A stretch of DNA of 32,305 bases from Nitrospira sp. (GCA_002634385.1 NSJL01000038.1:1-32305); one strand, 5' to 3'. Positions 6,498 through 15,360 are shown, numbered from the stretch's first letter. Made by a program: numbers and translations. Notes: generated by a model not told the origin, from the sequence alone.

Positions 6498-7544
6498 ATG
6501 AAAAAGCAGCAAATCTATGATGTCATTATCAATGCCCTTCCGGTCGGCTTCTCGATGGTCGATAAGAAGGGAATTATTGTCGATTTCAATCCGGCTGCGG
6601 AGGAAATCACCGGCTATCTGAAGGAAGAGGTGATCGGCAAGTCCCATCTTGCACTGCTGCACGGCACCGCAGAGAGAGAGGCCTGTCCTTTATTCAAGTA
6701 CGCATTGTTGGAAAGCAAGCAGACGATCGCCGCGGAAACTGTCATAACGAGAAAGAGCGGAGAGCCGGTCTCGCTGTCTGTCACTACCGCACCGCTCCTG
6801 AACCATAAGGGCGTTGCCGTCGGCGGTATTGAGCTCTTCAGAGATATAACTGAACTGAAGCGCCTGGAGCAGGAAAGGAAGAATATCCTTGCTATGTTCG
6901 CTCATGATATGAAAAACCCTATCATTATAGCGGAAGGGTTTCTGTCAAGGCTTCTTTTGGGCAAGTCGGGACCTCTTACCGAACTGCAGCAGACCTATTT
7001 ATTTATAATACGCGATGAGCTCGGCGGACTGCTCGACTTGATAACAAGCTTCCTTGAGTTTTCACGGTTTGAGGCTAAGGAATACAAGCCCGTGCCCGGC
7101 CCGTTTAACATTGAAACGGACATACACAAACATATTGAAGCGGCTAAAGTGGAAGCCGAGGCAAAAGGGGTAACCCTGCTTTTCGAATTCCCGGAAAAAA
7201 TGATTCCCGTGATCACCGCCGACGCCATGATGGTCGACCGCGTCATCAGAAACCTGCTCGGCAATGCGCTGAAGCATACCCCTTCGGGCGGAACTGTTAC
7301 GGTAAGGCTCTTGGAGAGGGAGCATGATATCCTTGTGCAGGTTGCCGATACCGGTGTCGGCATTGCAGCAGAGCATCTTCCGTACCTGTTCGGCGCATTC
7401 TACCGTGTGGATAGGGATGAGGAAGGCTCTGGGCTGGGGTTGGCCATCGCAAAATCGATCATAGACGCGCACGGCGGAAAGATCTGGGTGGAGAGTACGC
7501 CGGGCAGGGGCAGCACCTTCAGTTTCACGCTGCCGAAGCACTAA
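6498..7544 (+). CDS. PAS-domain sensor histidine kinase, soluble
   Basis: A 348-residue histidine kinase without membrane segments. Residues about 5-118 form a PAS domain (ALPVGFSMVDKKGIIVDFNP, GYLKEEVIGK). HisKA follows with the phospho-acceptor H136 in FAHDMKNPI, and the HATPase domain has the N box NLLGNALKHT, G1 box DTGVGI and G2 box GSGLGLAI. All catalytic parts are intact. It should autophosphorylate in the cytoplasm in response to a PAS-bound signal or redox state. No response regulator lies next to it, so it is an orphan here. Two Cys (C63 and surroundings) sit in the PAS domain. The ATG follows only a weak GGAA. The next gene, a small exported protein, is about 200 bases downstream on the same strand. 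Confidence 0.92.
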   Translation: MKKQQIYDVIINALPVGFSMVDKKGIIVDFNPAAEEITGYLKEEVIGKSHLALLHGTAEREACPLFKYALLESKQTIAAETVITRKSGEPVSLSVTTAPLLNHKGVAVGGIELFRDITELKRLEQERKNILAMFAHDMKNPIIIAEGFLSRLLLGKSGPLTELQQTYLFIIRDELGGLLDLITSFLEFSRFEAKEYKPVPGPFNIETDIHKHIEAAKVEAEAKGVTLLFEFPEKMIPVITADAMMVDRVIRNLLGNALKHTPSGGTVTVRLLEREHDILVQVADTGVGIAAEHLPYLFGAFYRVDRDEEGSGLGLAIAKSIIDAHGGKIWVESTPGRGSTFSFTLPKH

Positions 7545-7751
7545 TAGAATATGGCGTGCAGCTCCTGGACTCATTGCACTGCATCGATCGTGCGGAAACG
7601 AATGAAAGGAGCATTCGGGAAAGGGGTACCCTGCCGCAGAGAAAAACCGGGTATAGGCAGGCAGCAGCAATAGGGATTCAGAAGAAATGGGAGCGGCAGA
7701 GGCAAAAGAAGACAGAACAGACCAGTTCAATCCGGCTCAAGGAGGTATTTC

Positions 7752-8204
7752 ATGAGAAAAATCGTGGGTTTCCTGGCAGTTATATTATCAATGTTCCTTA
7801 TTACGGCACTTGCGCTTGCAGCGCCCTGGAAAGGCTGGCGCGGGAGCGGCGGTTGGGGTATGGGATCCCCGTATCAGAGAATGTATAACCCTGCAACAGT
7901 CCAGACCGTCTCAGGGATTGTGGAATCGTTAGACAGAATCACGCCGCGGGAGGGAATGTCCTATGGTGTGCATCTTATGCTAAGGACAGATAAAGAGACA
8001 ATCCCCGTTCACCTTGGCCCGGGCTGGTACATCGAAAGGCTGGATACAAAGATCGAAAAAGGCGACACGATCGAGGTCAAGGGGTCAAGGGTAATGTTTG
8101 CAGGCACGCCTGCCATTATTGCGGAAGAAATCAAAAAGGGCGATAACGTTCTTGTCCTGAGAGATAGTGCGGGCGTGCCCGCATGGGCGGGCTGGAGAAG
8201 GTAG
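7752..8204 (+). CDS. Small exported protein, possible OB-fold
   Basis: A 150-residue protein with a clear signal peptide (MRKIVGFLAVILSMFLITA then LALAAP, cleavage near residue 23-24) followed by a Gly/Trp-rich stretch (WKGWRGSGGWGMGSP). The rest (VQTVSGIVESLDRI, IPVHLGPGWYIERL, GDTIEVKGSRVMFAGTPAIIAEEI) looks like a small beta-barrel, with the pattern of an OB-fold: a substitution of strand pairs and KGDTIEVKGS typical of such proteins. It probably works in the periplasm. Function is unknown; related small proteins appear in metal and redox gene neighbourhoods, which fits the upstream block. An AAGGAGG ribosome-binding site sits seven to eight bases before the ATG. Confidence 0.75.
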   Translation: MRKIVGFLAVILSMFLITALALAAPWKGWRGSGGWGMGSPYQRMYNPATVQTVSGIVESLDRITPREGMSYGVHLMLRTDKETIPVHLGPGWYIERLDTKIEKGDTIEVKGSRVMFAGTPAIIAEEIKKGDNVLVLRDSAGVPAWAGWRR

Positions 8205-8216
8205 TACTACCTAAAG

Positions 8217-8241
8217 GCCCTGCTTTGAGCCGGGGCAGGGC
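8217..8241 (+). terminator. Weak hairpin downstream of the exported protein gene
   Basis: GCCCTGC (8217-8223) pairs with GCAGGGC (8235-8241) around an 11-base loop, shortly after the stop codon. The following bases are not a clean T run, so termination is uncertain. Confidence 0.3.
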
Positions 8242-8370
8242 TATCGCAATTTCTCTGCGTGCCGAAGAACTGGTCCTCTCTTCTCTTTGGCATCTTTTCT
8301 TTATCCTCCTGGGGCTCGCCGGAAAGTCCTTCTTGCAGTTTTTTATCACCTTGCCGGGGCTTTCCGCAAA

Positions 8371-9219
8371 TCATTTGAAATCGTGCGAAATCGGCAGGTA
8401 CGTATAAGGGACCTGATAGTAATTAAAGAATTTTGCCGTTTTGTTGAAAGAGAGGCTTTCAAAAATTTTAGATACATTTAATCCGACGGCGAAATAAATG
8501 GTTCGGCTTCGTTTCCCATCTGTCGCCCATTTATAGCCCCTGGTATAATAACCTACATGAAGTTCCGTATATTTGAGGTATTTGTCCTTTATGAAATCAA
8601 AGCCGTCAGATTTTATTGCCACGAGGAACTTCATACCGTCATAATCAGTAGTGAAGTCCGATTTCTTTTTCTCGATCAATCCCTCTGAAGGAAAATACTC
8701 CAGCCTGAGATCGATTTTCCTCGAAATATCCGGATACCGGTAAAGGAGATATCCTATGGAACTTCCGACTCCGTTCGCAACCACATCCTCGTAGGAAAAA
8801 CCATAGCTACTGATGGAATCGCCCACCTCCATCAATGCCTGCAAGCCAAAGGAAGATAAAGCGCCGAGCCGGGCGGCATCTGCCCTGTCGTAACCCCATG
8901 AGGAGTATACATGGGAAAGTCCCGTTGCAAAAAGATAGGATGCGTAGAGATGCCCAAGTTTATCCGCGCCGCCTCGGTAGGTGTCCTTCGCAAACCACCC
9001 CTCTGCTTTGAAATGGGGTTTGTATTTGCCGTAATTCCAGTAGGCAAAACCCCAAAGAAAAGTCGCAGAGGCAACGGCCACATTGAGAGCAATGACTTTT
9101 TCCTCTTTGTCGAGGTTTCCGGGCAAGTCCAGGGCAAAGGACTCCCCGGAAAAAACCATACTAAAAAAAGCGAGGAAAAACAGGCCCTTTGACTTCACAT
9201 TCCGAAGAGGGCGCCTCAT
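8371..9219 (-). CDS. DUF2279 family exported/envelope protein
   Basis: A 282-residue protein with a signal peptide (hydrophobic KGLFFLAFFSMVFSG, cleavage likely after SFA near residue 29). The motif GGADKLGHLYASYLFATGLS near residue 84 is the DUF2279 (YfiM-like) signature. Hydrophobic glycine-rich helices follow, and the C-terminal half (HVGYYTRGYKW, RTIYFAVGLNVSKI) has the alternating aromatic pattern of outer-membrane beta strands. The family's function is unknown; it is probably an envelope component. The ATG at 9219 has an AAGGT ribosome-binding site and a good promoter upstream. Base composition here is more AT-rich than in neighbouring genes, hinting at different ancestry (impression, not measured). 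Confidence 0.75.
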   Translation of the reverse strand: MRRPLRNVKSKGLFFLAFFSMVFSGESFALDLPGNLDKEEKVIALNVAVASATFLWGFAYWNYGKYKPHFKAEGWFAKDTYRGGADKLGHLYASYLFATGLSHVYSSWGYDRADAARLGALSSFGLQALMEVGDSISSYGFSYEDVVANGVGSSIGYLLYRYPDISRKIDLRLEYFPSEGLIEKKKSDFTTDYDGMKFLVAIKSDGFDFIKDKYLKYTELHVGYYTRGYKWATDGKRSRTIYFAVGLNVSKIFESLSFNKTAKFFNYYQVPYTYLPISHDFK

Positions 9220-9258
9220 TTCAACGACCTTAAATAAGGAAATTCTGACATTTCTTTC

Positions 9259-9286
9259 ATTCTAGCACGATCTGCTGATGTGTCAA
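9259..9286 (-). promoter_or_regulatory. Sigma-70 promoter of the DUF2279 gene
   Basis: On the minus strand a perfect TTGACA (9286-9281) and a TAGAAT -10 (9264-9259) are separated by 16 bases. Transcription should start near 9252, about 33 bases before the ATG. Confidence 0.7.
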
Positions 9287-9564
9287 GATTGTGGATCAGC
9301 GTGCTGCACTCCCTGAGGACCGTCCTGCTCCCGCGCACGCGTCTTTCCCAACGGCACGAACTTTTGCAGGAGATCGAAACGGAAAGCTTTCTCTAAAAAA
9401 GAGGAAAAAGAGAGGACTTCAGCCGCGCTCTGCAGTACCTGTAGTCCGATCAATTTCTCTCCGAAAGGTATTAAATCCTGAATAGATCATGTTATTAGCT
9501 TTCCGTATTGTTAACGTGCTATTTTTTCCGAATTCTGAGGAGACCCCCTTTTCCCCCGGCTTTC
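9287..9564. other. Intergenic stretch, nothing recognised
   Basis: Together with the promoter region this is a gap of about 345 bases between the DUF2279 start and the end of the EamA gene. I see purine-rich runs (about 9394-9416) and an AT-rich part near 9480-9530, but no RNA gene, repeat or convincing ORF. Confidence 0.4.
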
Positions 9565-10497
9565 TCATTTCCCGCCAGTAGAGTCCTGACGTACCTGCAG
9601 CAGGAGAAGGGAGGCGACAACCAGCCCGGCACCCATCATCTGCCAGCCTTCCATTCCCTCCCCGAGAAAAAACCACGCAATCACTCCGGCAATAACCGGC
9701 TCCGAGGTAGCGGTGATACTTGCGTGGGTGGAGCGGATGCGGCGGATTCCCTCGTTGTACAGCCCGAAGGGGAGGACGGTGCCGAAGATACCCACGAACA
9801 GGATCCCTCCCCACGCCGCGCCCGGGTAAGCGTGGAGAAAGGCATCCAGCGGCGGATACAGGGAATTCCAGACAAAGGCGGCGAAAAGAAAGGCATAGAA
9901 GACAACGGTCCACGGCAGGTAGGTGCGCATGCCATACTCGCTCTTTATCGAGTACACGGCAAAAGCGACGGCCGATGCCAGACCGGAAACAATGCCCAGC
10001 CGGTTCATGCTGAGTATCTCCAGCCTGTAGGCACCCACCATGAGATAGCAGCCGAGCAGTGCGCCCAGGAGCGCCGCTGCAGTGGAAAACGTCAACCGTT
10101 TCCCCGCAAACAGGACCGCGAAGGCAACGATCAACACCGGGGCCTGATACTGCAATAAAATAGCCGCGGCCACCTGTATTCTGCTGATGGCGAACAGATA
10201 AGTGAATTGTGCTGCCGCGAGGGAGATCCCAAGGAGCAGGAAGAAGGGAAGGTCCCTTTTCCTGACGGCAAGAAGGGGCCGTTTCCGGGAAAACAGCCAG
10301 AGGAGCAACACAACGGCAGCCAGGGTAGTTCGCAACTGCACGAGCTGAAAGGGAGATATTCCATTATGAAACAAATATTTGGACACCGAGCCGGAAGCAG
10401 CCCATAGAGAGGCTGCCAGAAGAACGCAGAGATACCCGAGGCGGTCGGTACTCCGTGCCTTTTCTTCCATTCCCGCGAGACGTTTCGAATCTTTCAT
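9565..10497 (-). CDS. DMT superfamily EamA-type transporter
   Basis: A 310-residue inner-membrane protein with ten hydrophobic segments arranged as two EamA repeats, the normal size for the family. Typical pieces are YLCVLLAASLWAASGSVSKYL at the first helix (split: YLCVLLAASLWAAS, GSVSKYL), AAAILLQYQAPVLIVAFA near the end of repeat one, and THASITATSEPVIAGVIAWF in repeat two. EamA proteins export amino acids or other metabolites, driven by ion gradients; the substrate cannot be read from sequence. The ATG at 10497 has a poor ribosome-binding site but a TACTAT/TATAAA-like -10 close upstream; a second ATG nine codons in is possible. It is transcribed alone. Confidence 0.9.
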   Translation of the reverse strand: MKDSKRLAGMEEKARSTDRLGYLCVLLAASLWAASGSVSKYLFHNGISPFQLVQLRTTLAAVVLLLWLFSRKRPLLAVRKRDLPFFLLLGISLAAAQFTYLFAISRIQVAAAILLQYQAPVLIVAFAVLFAGKRLTFSTAAALLGALLGCYLMVGAYRLEILSMNRLGIVSGLASAVAFAVYSIKSEYGMRTYLPWTVVFYAFLFAAFVWNSLYPPLDAFLHAYPGAAWGGILFVGIFGTVLPFGLYNEGIRRIRSTHASITATSEPVIAGVIAWFFLGEGMEGWQMMGAGLVVASLLLLQVRQDSTGGK

Positions 10498-10715
10498 TGT
10501 ACTCTGTATTTTTATAGTACGATTTCCCTTCCCCTTTCTTCAAAACATCCGGCTCTCCGGTATCAGGCAAAAGCGGCGGCATATACTTTTTTCCACCTCT
10601 TATCACCCCCCGGGCAGCTCCCGGGATGCATCCTCCCTGAAAATGCGGTATCATTTAAGTAGGAATGCCTGCCCGGCATCGATTTCTTAACCCATCCCTC
10701 AAGCAAGGAGGAGCC

Positions 10716-11213
10716 ATGGAAACGGCAATACCTTCCCCCTTAAAAGCGGAGCACGATGAGCTGCACCAGGAGCTCGTCAAAGCCACCAAGGAGCCCGGCA
10801 AAGTGGGCGAGGCGGCACGGGCAGTGGCGGAAGTCCTCCATCCACACTTCGTAAAAGAGGAGGAGTATGCCCTTCCTCCTCTCGGGATATTAAAAGTGCT
10901 GGCGGAGGGAAAACCGGTCTCCGATACCGAGAAAGTGATTGAAATGACGGAGAGGCTGAAATCCGAACTGCCCCGCATGCTCGAAGAACACGAGGCCATT
11001 GTCGCAGAACTCGAAAAACTGGCGGAGGTGGCATGCGAGGAAAACAAGCCCGAGTACGCCCGTTTTGCCGAGAAACTGATACTTCACGCCCGGACCGAGG
11101 AGGATGTCCTCTATCCCGCCTCCATCGTGCTCGGGGAGTATATTAAATCGAAACAACCGCGTATTCCCGTTAGGGGGCGCGCAAGGCAACGCAGGGGGGG
11201 ACAGTTTATTTAA
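10716..11213 (+). CDS. Hemerythrin domain-containing protein
   Basis: A 165-residue helical protein of the hemerythrin HHE family. Likely di-iron ligands are H13 and/or H17 (EHDELH), H42 or H44 and E48 (HPHFVKEEE), H92 (EEHEAI), and H124 with E128 (LHARTEED). Such proteins bind oxygen, nitric oxide or iron, or repair iron centres. The Arg/Gly-rich end (VRGRARQRRGG) is unusual and might bind nucleic acid or simply be disordered. I start it at the ATG at 10716 because a strong AAGGAGGAG lies at 10705-10713; the in-frame ATG 17 codons earlier lacks one. It converges with the MOSC gene. Confidence 0.88.
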   Translation: METAIPSPLKAEHDELHQELVKATKEPGKVGEAARAVAEVLHPHFVKEEEYALPPLGILKVLAEGKPVSDTEKVIEMTERLKSELPRMLEEHEAIVAELEKLAEVACEENKPEYARFAEKLILHARTEEDVLYPASIVLGEYIKSKQPRIPVRGRARQRRGGQFI

Positions 11214-11243
11214 TCCTGTTTTCGATAACTGTCCAGCCATGGG

Positions 11244-11900
11244 TCATGAGCCATGGCCTCCCCTGCCTCTCTCCCTCACCTCGAGAAAGAAGCGATGCCA
11301 GGACTCCGAAAGGGCGGGGACTGAAAGGATCTTTTCGATGCCTTCGCGGTTGTCCCTTTCATGGTACCGGACCCGGTTGGTAAAGGAGACGGTGACCCCC
11401 CGCGCATCCCGCTCGCGCAGCACCAGGGCATTTCCCTGCTCAACCATCCCTTCCTCCAGTACCCTGAGATAAAAACCGGTGCGTCCCGAATCCTTGACGA
11501 GCTGCACCATGTCCTCCCTGCCTAGCCGTGCGGCAAGGGTGGCACAGGGCTGACGCGGCTGGCTCACCTGCACCACGGCAGTCCCGATCCCGAAGATATC
11601 GCCAACACAGACCTCCTCCTCGCGCAGGTCCGTAACAGTAAGGTTTTCCCCGAAAGCAGCCATGGGCATTCCGATCCCCAGCACTTCTTCCCAGTAGGAA
11701 TAATGCTCCCTGCTGTAGACGCAGACGGCCTTGTTCGGCCCTCCGTGGTATCTCGGGTCTCCCACACCGTCTCCCTCAAACCCTGTCTTTCCAAGGCGCA
11801 GCAGTCCGGAGACAGGGGTTTTGCAGATGCCCGTAATGAATTCCCTGCCGTTGAACACTTCCTTTTTCGGCAGTCCGATGGAAAGCGTATCGATGATCAT
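11244..11900 (-). CDS. MOSC domain-containing protein (YiiM-like)
   Basis: A 218-residue soluble protein made of a MOSC domain followed by the 3-alpha domain seen in YiiM-type proteins. Motifs include GDGVGDPRYHGGPNKAVCVY near residue 43, FGENLTV near 83 and the conserved Cys in SQPRQPCATLAAR near 118. MOSC proteins bind molybdenum cofactor and, in YiiM/mARC relatives, reduce N-hydroxylated compounds. The Cys is the expected molybdenum ligand. An AAGGAG ribosome-binding site precedes the ATG at 11900. It is divergent from the rluE-like gene, with about 100 bases between starts. Confidence 0.92.
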   Translation of the reverse strand: MIIDTLSIGLPKKEVFNGREFITGICKTPVSGLLRLGKTGFEGDGVGDPRYHGGPNKAVCVYSREHYSYWEEVLGIGMPMAAFGENLTVTDLREEEVCVGDIFGIGTAVVQVSQPRQPCATLAARLGREDMVQLVKDSGRTGFYLRVLEEGMVEQGNALVLRERDARGVTVSFTNRVRYHERDNREGIEKILSVPALSESWHRFFLEVRERGRGGHGS

Positions 11901-11988
11901 CTCACTCCTTGTACTATTTCATTTCTCTGCACCACGTGCGGTTTTTATACTTTCTAAAATTATAGCAGATGCCTTGCCCGGGATAGGG

Positions 11989-11999
11989 TAAAATACCGT
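11989..11999 (+). promoter_or_regulatory. -10 element directly before the rluE-like start (leaderless)
   Basis: A TAAAAT at 11989-11994 lies five bases before the ATG at 12000. No Shine-Dalgarno sequence is seen and the -35 is poor. The transcript would begin at or beside the A of ATG. Confidence 0.4.
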
Positions 12000-12650
12000 A
12001 TGGGGAAAAGACAGGATATATATCGAAGCAAAGGGGAGCCCCTCTTCCGGAAGAAGACCGGGCCGGGAGCCCGCGTGCGCTCACGTCCGGCCCCGGGCTC
12101 TTCCCGCTTACTCCTTTTCAATAAGCCTTTCCGGGTGCTCTGCCAGTTCACCGGCGAAGCGGGCCGTGCCACCCTGGCCGATTATATCCCCTTCACCGAT
12201 GTCTACCCGGCAGGCCGCCTTGACTACGACAGCGAGGGTCTGGTGGTTCTCACCAATGACGGCTCCCTCCAGCATCGTATCGCCGACCCGCGCCATAAGC
12301 TCCCCAAAATGTATCTGGTGCAGGTAGAGGGCAGGCCCGACGAACAGGTGCTCCGCCGGCTCAGAAGAGGGGTCCTGCTGCAGGACGGCATGACCAGGCC
12401 GGCGGAAGGGGAGATCATCGAGGAGCCGCCGCATCTGTGGCCCCGTGTACCTCCCATACGCTACCGGAAGGACATTCCGACGACATGGCTGAAAATAATA
12501 GTGACGGAGGGCAGGAACCGGCAGGTGCGCCGCATGACCGCTGCCGTGGGCTATCCGGCACTGAGGCTGATTCGCGGGAGAATCGGCCTGTGGGAACTGG
12601 GAGATCTCCAACCCGGGGAATGGAAAGAAGTCCCCCTGTTTCCGCAATAA
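12000..12650 (+). CDS. rluE: 23S rRNA pseudouridine synthase, RluE type
   Basis: A 216-residue member of the RsuA/RluB/E/F family. It lacks the N-terminal S4 domain, as RluE does, and starts with a short basic tail (KKTGPGARVRSRP). LLLFNKPFRVLCQF, the catalytic GRLDYDSEGLVVLTNDG with D75, and the late GRNRQVRRMTAAVGYPALRL are diagnostic. RluE converts U2457 of 23S rRNA (E. coli numbering) to pseudouridine; the same target is inferred here. A shorter start inside the basic tail cannot be excluded because there is no ribosome-binding site, but the -10 element is placed for a leaderless transcript from 12000. Confidence 0.9.
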   Translation: MGKRQDIYRSKGEPLFRKKTGPGARVRSRPAPGSSRLLLFNKPFRVLCQFTGEAGRATLADYIPFTDVYPAGRLDYDSEGLVVLTNDGSLQHRIADPRHKLPKMYLVQVEGRPDEQVLRRLRRGVLLQDGMTRPAEGEIIEEPPHLWPRVPPIRYRKDIPTTWLKIIVTEGRNRQVRRMTAAVGYPALRLIRGRIGLWELGDLQPGEWKEVPLFPQ

Positions 12651-12748
12651 GAAGGCAAGACAGGAGACTCCTTGGCGTCCCGCAGCCCGTTTCTTTTATA
12701 ACGAACTGAATACATTATTTTTTAATAACCATGTCTCCGCCCTTGCTT

Positions 12749-12777
12749 TTGCATCCCTAATTCAGGATAATTATAAT
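12749..12777 (+). promoter_or_regulatory. Promoter of the chemoreceptor-hemerythrin gene
   Basis: A TTGCAT (12749-12754) and a perfect TATAAT (12772-12777) are 17 bases apart. The start would be near 12784, leaving a short leader with a GGAGGT ribosome-binding site at 12791-12796. It does not look like a flagellar sigma-28 promoter. Confidence 0.5.
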
Positions 12778-12801
12778 CCAGTACTATTATGGAGGTAGAT
12801 C

Positions 12802-14946
12802 ATGCGTATCCTTTACAATTTGCGGATGAAATCCAAACTCTTCGTAGTTACCTCTCTTGCTGTAGTATGCATCATCGGCCTTGCTGCGGGACTTCTTGTC
12901 TCTCTGAAGCATACGCTTCTTGAGGACAAGAAGGCAATGACCCGACAGGTGGTGGAGACCGCTTATGGGGTGCTCGATCATTTCCATACGCTGTCGAAGG
13001 AGGGAAAGCTTACGGAGGAGGAGGCGAAGTCCGCTGCCAGGGCTGCCCTCGCCTCCCTCCGGTACGCCGGGAAAGAGTACTTCTGGATTAATGACGATAC
13101 TGTGCCCTATCCCACGATGATCATGCATCCCACCATCCCGGCGCTGGACGGGAAGGTTCTCGATGACCAGAAATTCAACTGTGCCACCAGCCTCCAGCAA
13201 GGCGCGGAGGGTTCGATCATCGAAACCGATGGAAAGAAGAACCTTTTCCAGTCCTTCGTAGAAGTTTCCGCTGGCGAAAAGGGCCAGGGTTTTGTGACCT
13301 ATCGCTGGCAAAAACCTCTCCCCGGCGGCGGGGTGACAGAGGAGCACTACCCCAAATTGTCTTTTGTCAAGAAATTCGCTCCCTGGAAATGGATCGTCGG
13401 AAGCGGCGTGTACCTGGACGATATCGATGCCGCCTTCTGGAGCAAAACGCGAATCCTCGGGATTACCATTGCGCTCTTTATCGTCCTCCTCGCTTCCGTT
13501 GGGTGGTATCTCGGACAGGTGATCGCCTCTCCCCTGGCAGAGCTGACCGGGAAGGTAGAACAGATGGCTGGCGGAAACCTGTCCGTCGCCATAGAGTATA
13601 AAAGCAGGGACGAGGCGGGAGTGCTTGCAGAAAATATGAATTATATGGTCTCTTCCTTTAAGAGCACCCTTCAGGGAATCCTCACTTCTGCAGCCGATGT
13701 CCTCTCCTCCATGGGGATGCTGACGGAAAGCGCCCAGAAGACTTCCGAGGGGGCCCGGAACCAGTCGATCCAGGCGGCACAGATCGCAGCCGCTTCGGAA
13801 GAGATGAGCCAGACGATCACCGATATCGCACGGAACGCCACGCAGGCATCAGACACCTCGACGGAAGCCATGCGCACGGCGGAGAACGGCAAGAACATCG
13901 CGGTGGGCGCGGTCGAAACGATCAACCTGGTCCGCACCTCCACCACAGAGCTTTCGGGAATGATAGGGAGCCTGAACGGCCGGGTGTCGGAGATCGGAGA
14001 GATCGTTACCGTGATCAACGACATTGCCGACCAGACAAGTCTCCTCGCCCTCAATGCCGCCATAGAAGCAGCCCGAGCCGGGGAACAGGGCCGGGGGTTC
14101 GCTGTCGTTGCCGACGAAGTGCGGAAACTGGCGGAGCGGACCATCAGGGCGACAACGGAAATCACCGGAAAAATCCGTGCGGTACAGGAGGAATCGAAAC
14201 AGACGGCACACTCCATGGAAGAGGCGTCCGGCAAGGTGGAGACCGCTACGGACTATATCCGGCAGGTGGAAGACTCCCTCAATCATATCGTCGAATCGGT
14301 GCAGGGAGTAAAAGACCAGATCACCCAGATCGCTACAGCAGTGGAAGAGCAGGCCTCCGCGTCGGAAGAGGTGACCCGGAACATCGAACGGACCTCCTCC
14401 ATAGCCAACGATATGGAAAAGATGGCGGAGGGGGTAATGAACCAGGTCAGCCTGCTGGCGAGCGTCGCGGAGTCCCTGCGCGTCTCCTGTTCGGGGTTCA
14501 CCCTCGAGGGAGGAGTGCAACAGGAGAGGAGCGGCACAGGGGGTTTCATCCAGTGGAGCAACAACTACAGCGTGCATGTCGGGATGATAGATGATCAGCA
14601 TAAGGAAATCATACGGCTCGTCAATGAGATGCACGACGCACTGCGCCAGAGGAGGTCGAGGGACATCCTCGGGACGATTCTCAACGAGCTTGCCGACTAT
14701 GCGGTAAAGCATTTCAAGGTCGAGGAGGACCTGTTCCAGAAATACGGGTATCCCGAGGAGGCGGTGCATAAAGAGGCGCATGCGGCATTGGTCAGGAGGG
14801 TCGTGGAGCTCCAGAAAGACTTCGAGATCGGGCGGGCGTCCATCAATACCGACGTGATGAACTTCCTGAAGGATTGGCTGATCAACCATATCCTGCGGAC
14901 GGATAAGAGGTATTCCGCATTCATGAACAGCAAAGGCGTGGTATAG
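12802..14946 (+). CDS. Methyl-accepting chemotaxis protein with Cache sensor and C-terminal bacteriohemerythrin
   Basis: A 714-residue receptor. Order: membrane segment at about 13-33; extracytoplasmic Cache-type domain about 35-205, with the [11 protein letters not shown] signature of single-Cache receptors; second membrane segment about 213-233; HAMP; and a methyl-accepting signalling domain whose hairpin tip reads [20 protein letters not shown] followed by [16 protein letters not shown]. After the receptor ends, about residues 575-710 form a canonical bacteriohemerythrin: W and H in [20 protein letters not shown], then [16 protein letters not shown] and [12 protein letters not shown] supply the di-iron ligands. 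Chemoreceptors with this arrangement (Desulfovibrio DcrH is the known example) sense oxygen or redox in the cytoplasm. Here both a periplasmic ligand and an internal oxygen signal could be integrated. Strong ribosome-binding site, single-gene unit. Confidence 0.95.
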   Translation: MRILYNLRMKSKLFVVTSLAVVCIIGLAAGLLVSLKHTLLEDKKAMTRQVVETAYGVLDHFHTLSKEGKLTEEEAKSAARAALASLRYAGKEYFWINDDTVPYPTMIMHPTIPALDGKVLDDQKFNCATSLQQGAEGSIIETDGKKNLFQSFVEVSAGEKGQGFVTYRWQKPLPGGGVTEEHYPKLSFVKKFAPWKWIVGSGVYLDDIDAAFWSKTRILGITIALFIVLLASVGWYLGQVIASPLAELTGKVEQMAGGNLSVAIEYKSRDEAGVLAENMNYMVSSFKSTLQGILTSAADVLSSMGMLTESAQKTSEGARNQSIQAAQIAAASEEMSQTITDIARNATQASDTSTEAMRTAENGKNIAVGAVETINLVRTSTTELSGMIGSLNGRVSEIGEIVTVINDIADQTSLLALNAAIEAARAGEQGRGFAVVADEVRKLAERTIRATTEITGKIRAVQEESKQTAHSMEEASGKVETATDYIRQVEDSLNHIVESVQGVKDQITQIATAVEEQASASEEVTRNIERTSSIANDMEKMAEGVMNQVSLLASVAESLRVSCSGFTLEGGVQQERSGTGGFIQWSNNYSVHVGMIDDQHKEIIRLVNEMHDALRQRRSRDILGTILNELADYAVKHFKVEEDLFQKYGYPEEAVHKEAHAALVRRVVELQKDFEIGRASINTDVMNFLKDWLINHILRTDKRYSAFMNSKGVV

Positions 14947-15078
14947 GAGCACCGTCCGCGGTCCGACCGTATCCCCGAACCGGAGCGCCCGCGCTTTCCG
15001 GCACAGGAGCGATGAAAGCACTGATCGTCAAGGACGGGTATCTCATAGAGGGTGACCCCTGAAGAGGAAGCAGTGGGC

Positions 15079-15195
15079 ATGGTCGTCCTCACCCGGGTTA
15101 TTGTCTTCAATGTGGAAACCGGGATCAGGATAAAGTACCTCCGGTCCTATCCCCTCTCCGTGGAAGAGATGGAGCTGACTACTTTGACGCAGTGA
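15079..15195 (+). CDS. Possible small protein or gene relic, 38 residues
   Basis: In the gap after the chemoreceptor gene an ATG at 15079 opens a frame reading MVVLTRVIVFNVETGIRIKY and ending in a TGA at 15193-15195. The frame continues upstream to a GTG at 15052 (47 residues). GAGGAAG upstream is a mediocre ribosome-binding site. In a different frame just before it, MKALIVKDGYLIEGDP starts at 15012 and ends at 15062. Codon choice looks protein-like, so these could be two fragments of one decayed gene. I do not recognise the product. Confidence 0.3.
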   Translation: MVVLTRVIVFNVETGIRIKYLRSYPLSVEEMELTTLTQ

Positions 15196-15202
15196 AAGCG
15201 CA

Positions 15203-15223
15203 GGAAAGCGCTCCGCTTTTTCC
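15203..15223 (+). terminator. Candidate intrinsic terminator
   Basis: GGAAAGCG (15203-15210) and CGCTTTTTCC (15214-15223) form a short stem with a three-base loop and a T run on the descending side, shortly after the small ORF and 260 bases after the chemoreceptor gene. The rest of the 395-base gap from 14947 holds the small ORF and the promoter described separately. Confidence 0.4.
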
Positions 15224-15268
15224 ATTGTTCTCTATCGATTTTTCCGTACCTGCCTCTCCCTCCCGCTT

Positions 15269-15297
15269 TCGACAATTCCGGAAAGCTGGTCTATACT
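15269..15297 (+). promoter_or_regulatory. Sigma-70 promoter of the GGDEF-EAL gene
   Basis: TCGACA (15269-15274, five of six matches) and TATACT (15292-15297, five of six) are separated by 17 bases. The transcript should start near 15304, about 57 bases before the chosen ATG. Confidence 0.6.
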
Positions 15298-15360
15298 TAA
15301 AGAAACAGCGTATGGGGGGATCTCTCCCTTTCTTCACAAAAAATGCAGGAGCATGGTCGG

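Noticed and set aside
9291..9485. 64-codon frame in the gap before the EamA gene
   Set aside because: No ribosome-binding site, biased composition (Arg, Lys, Pro) and no recognisable motif.
11199..11234. Hairpin GGACAGTT/AACTGTCC at the end of the hemerythrin gene
   Set aside because: The 20-base loop and lack of a T run make it a poor terminator; it may be chance.
13849..15021. 390-codon open frame on the minus strand
   Set aside because: It is antisense to the chemoreceptor signalling domain and has no recognisable motif or ribosome-binding site.
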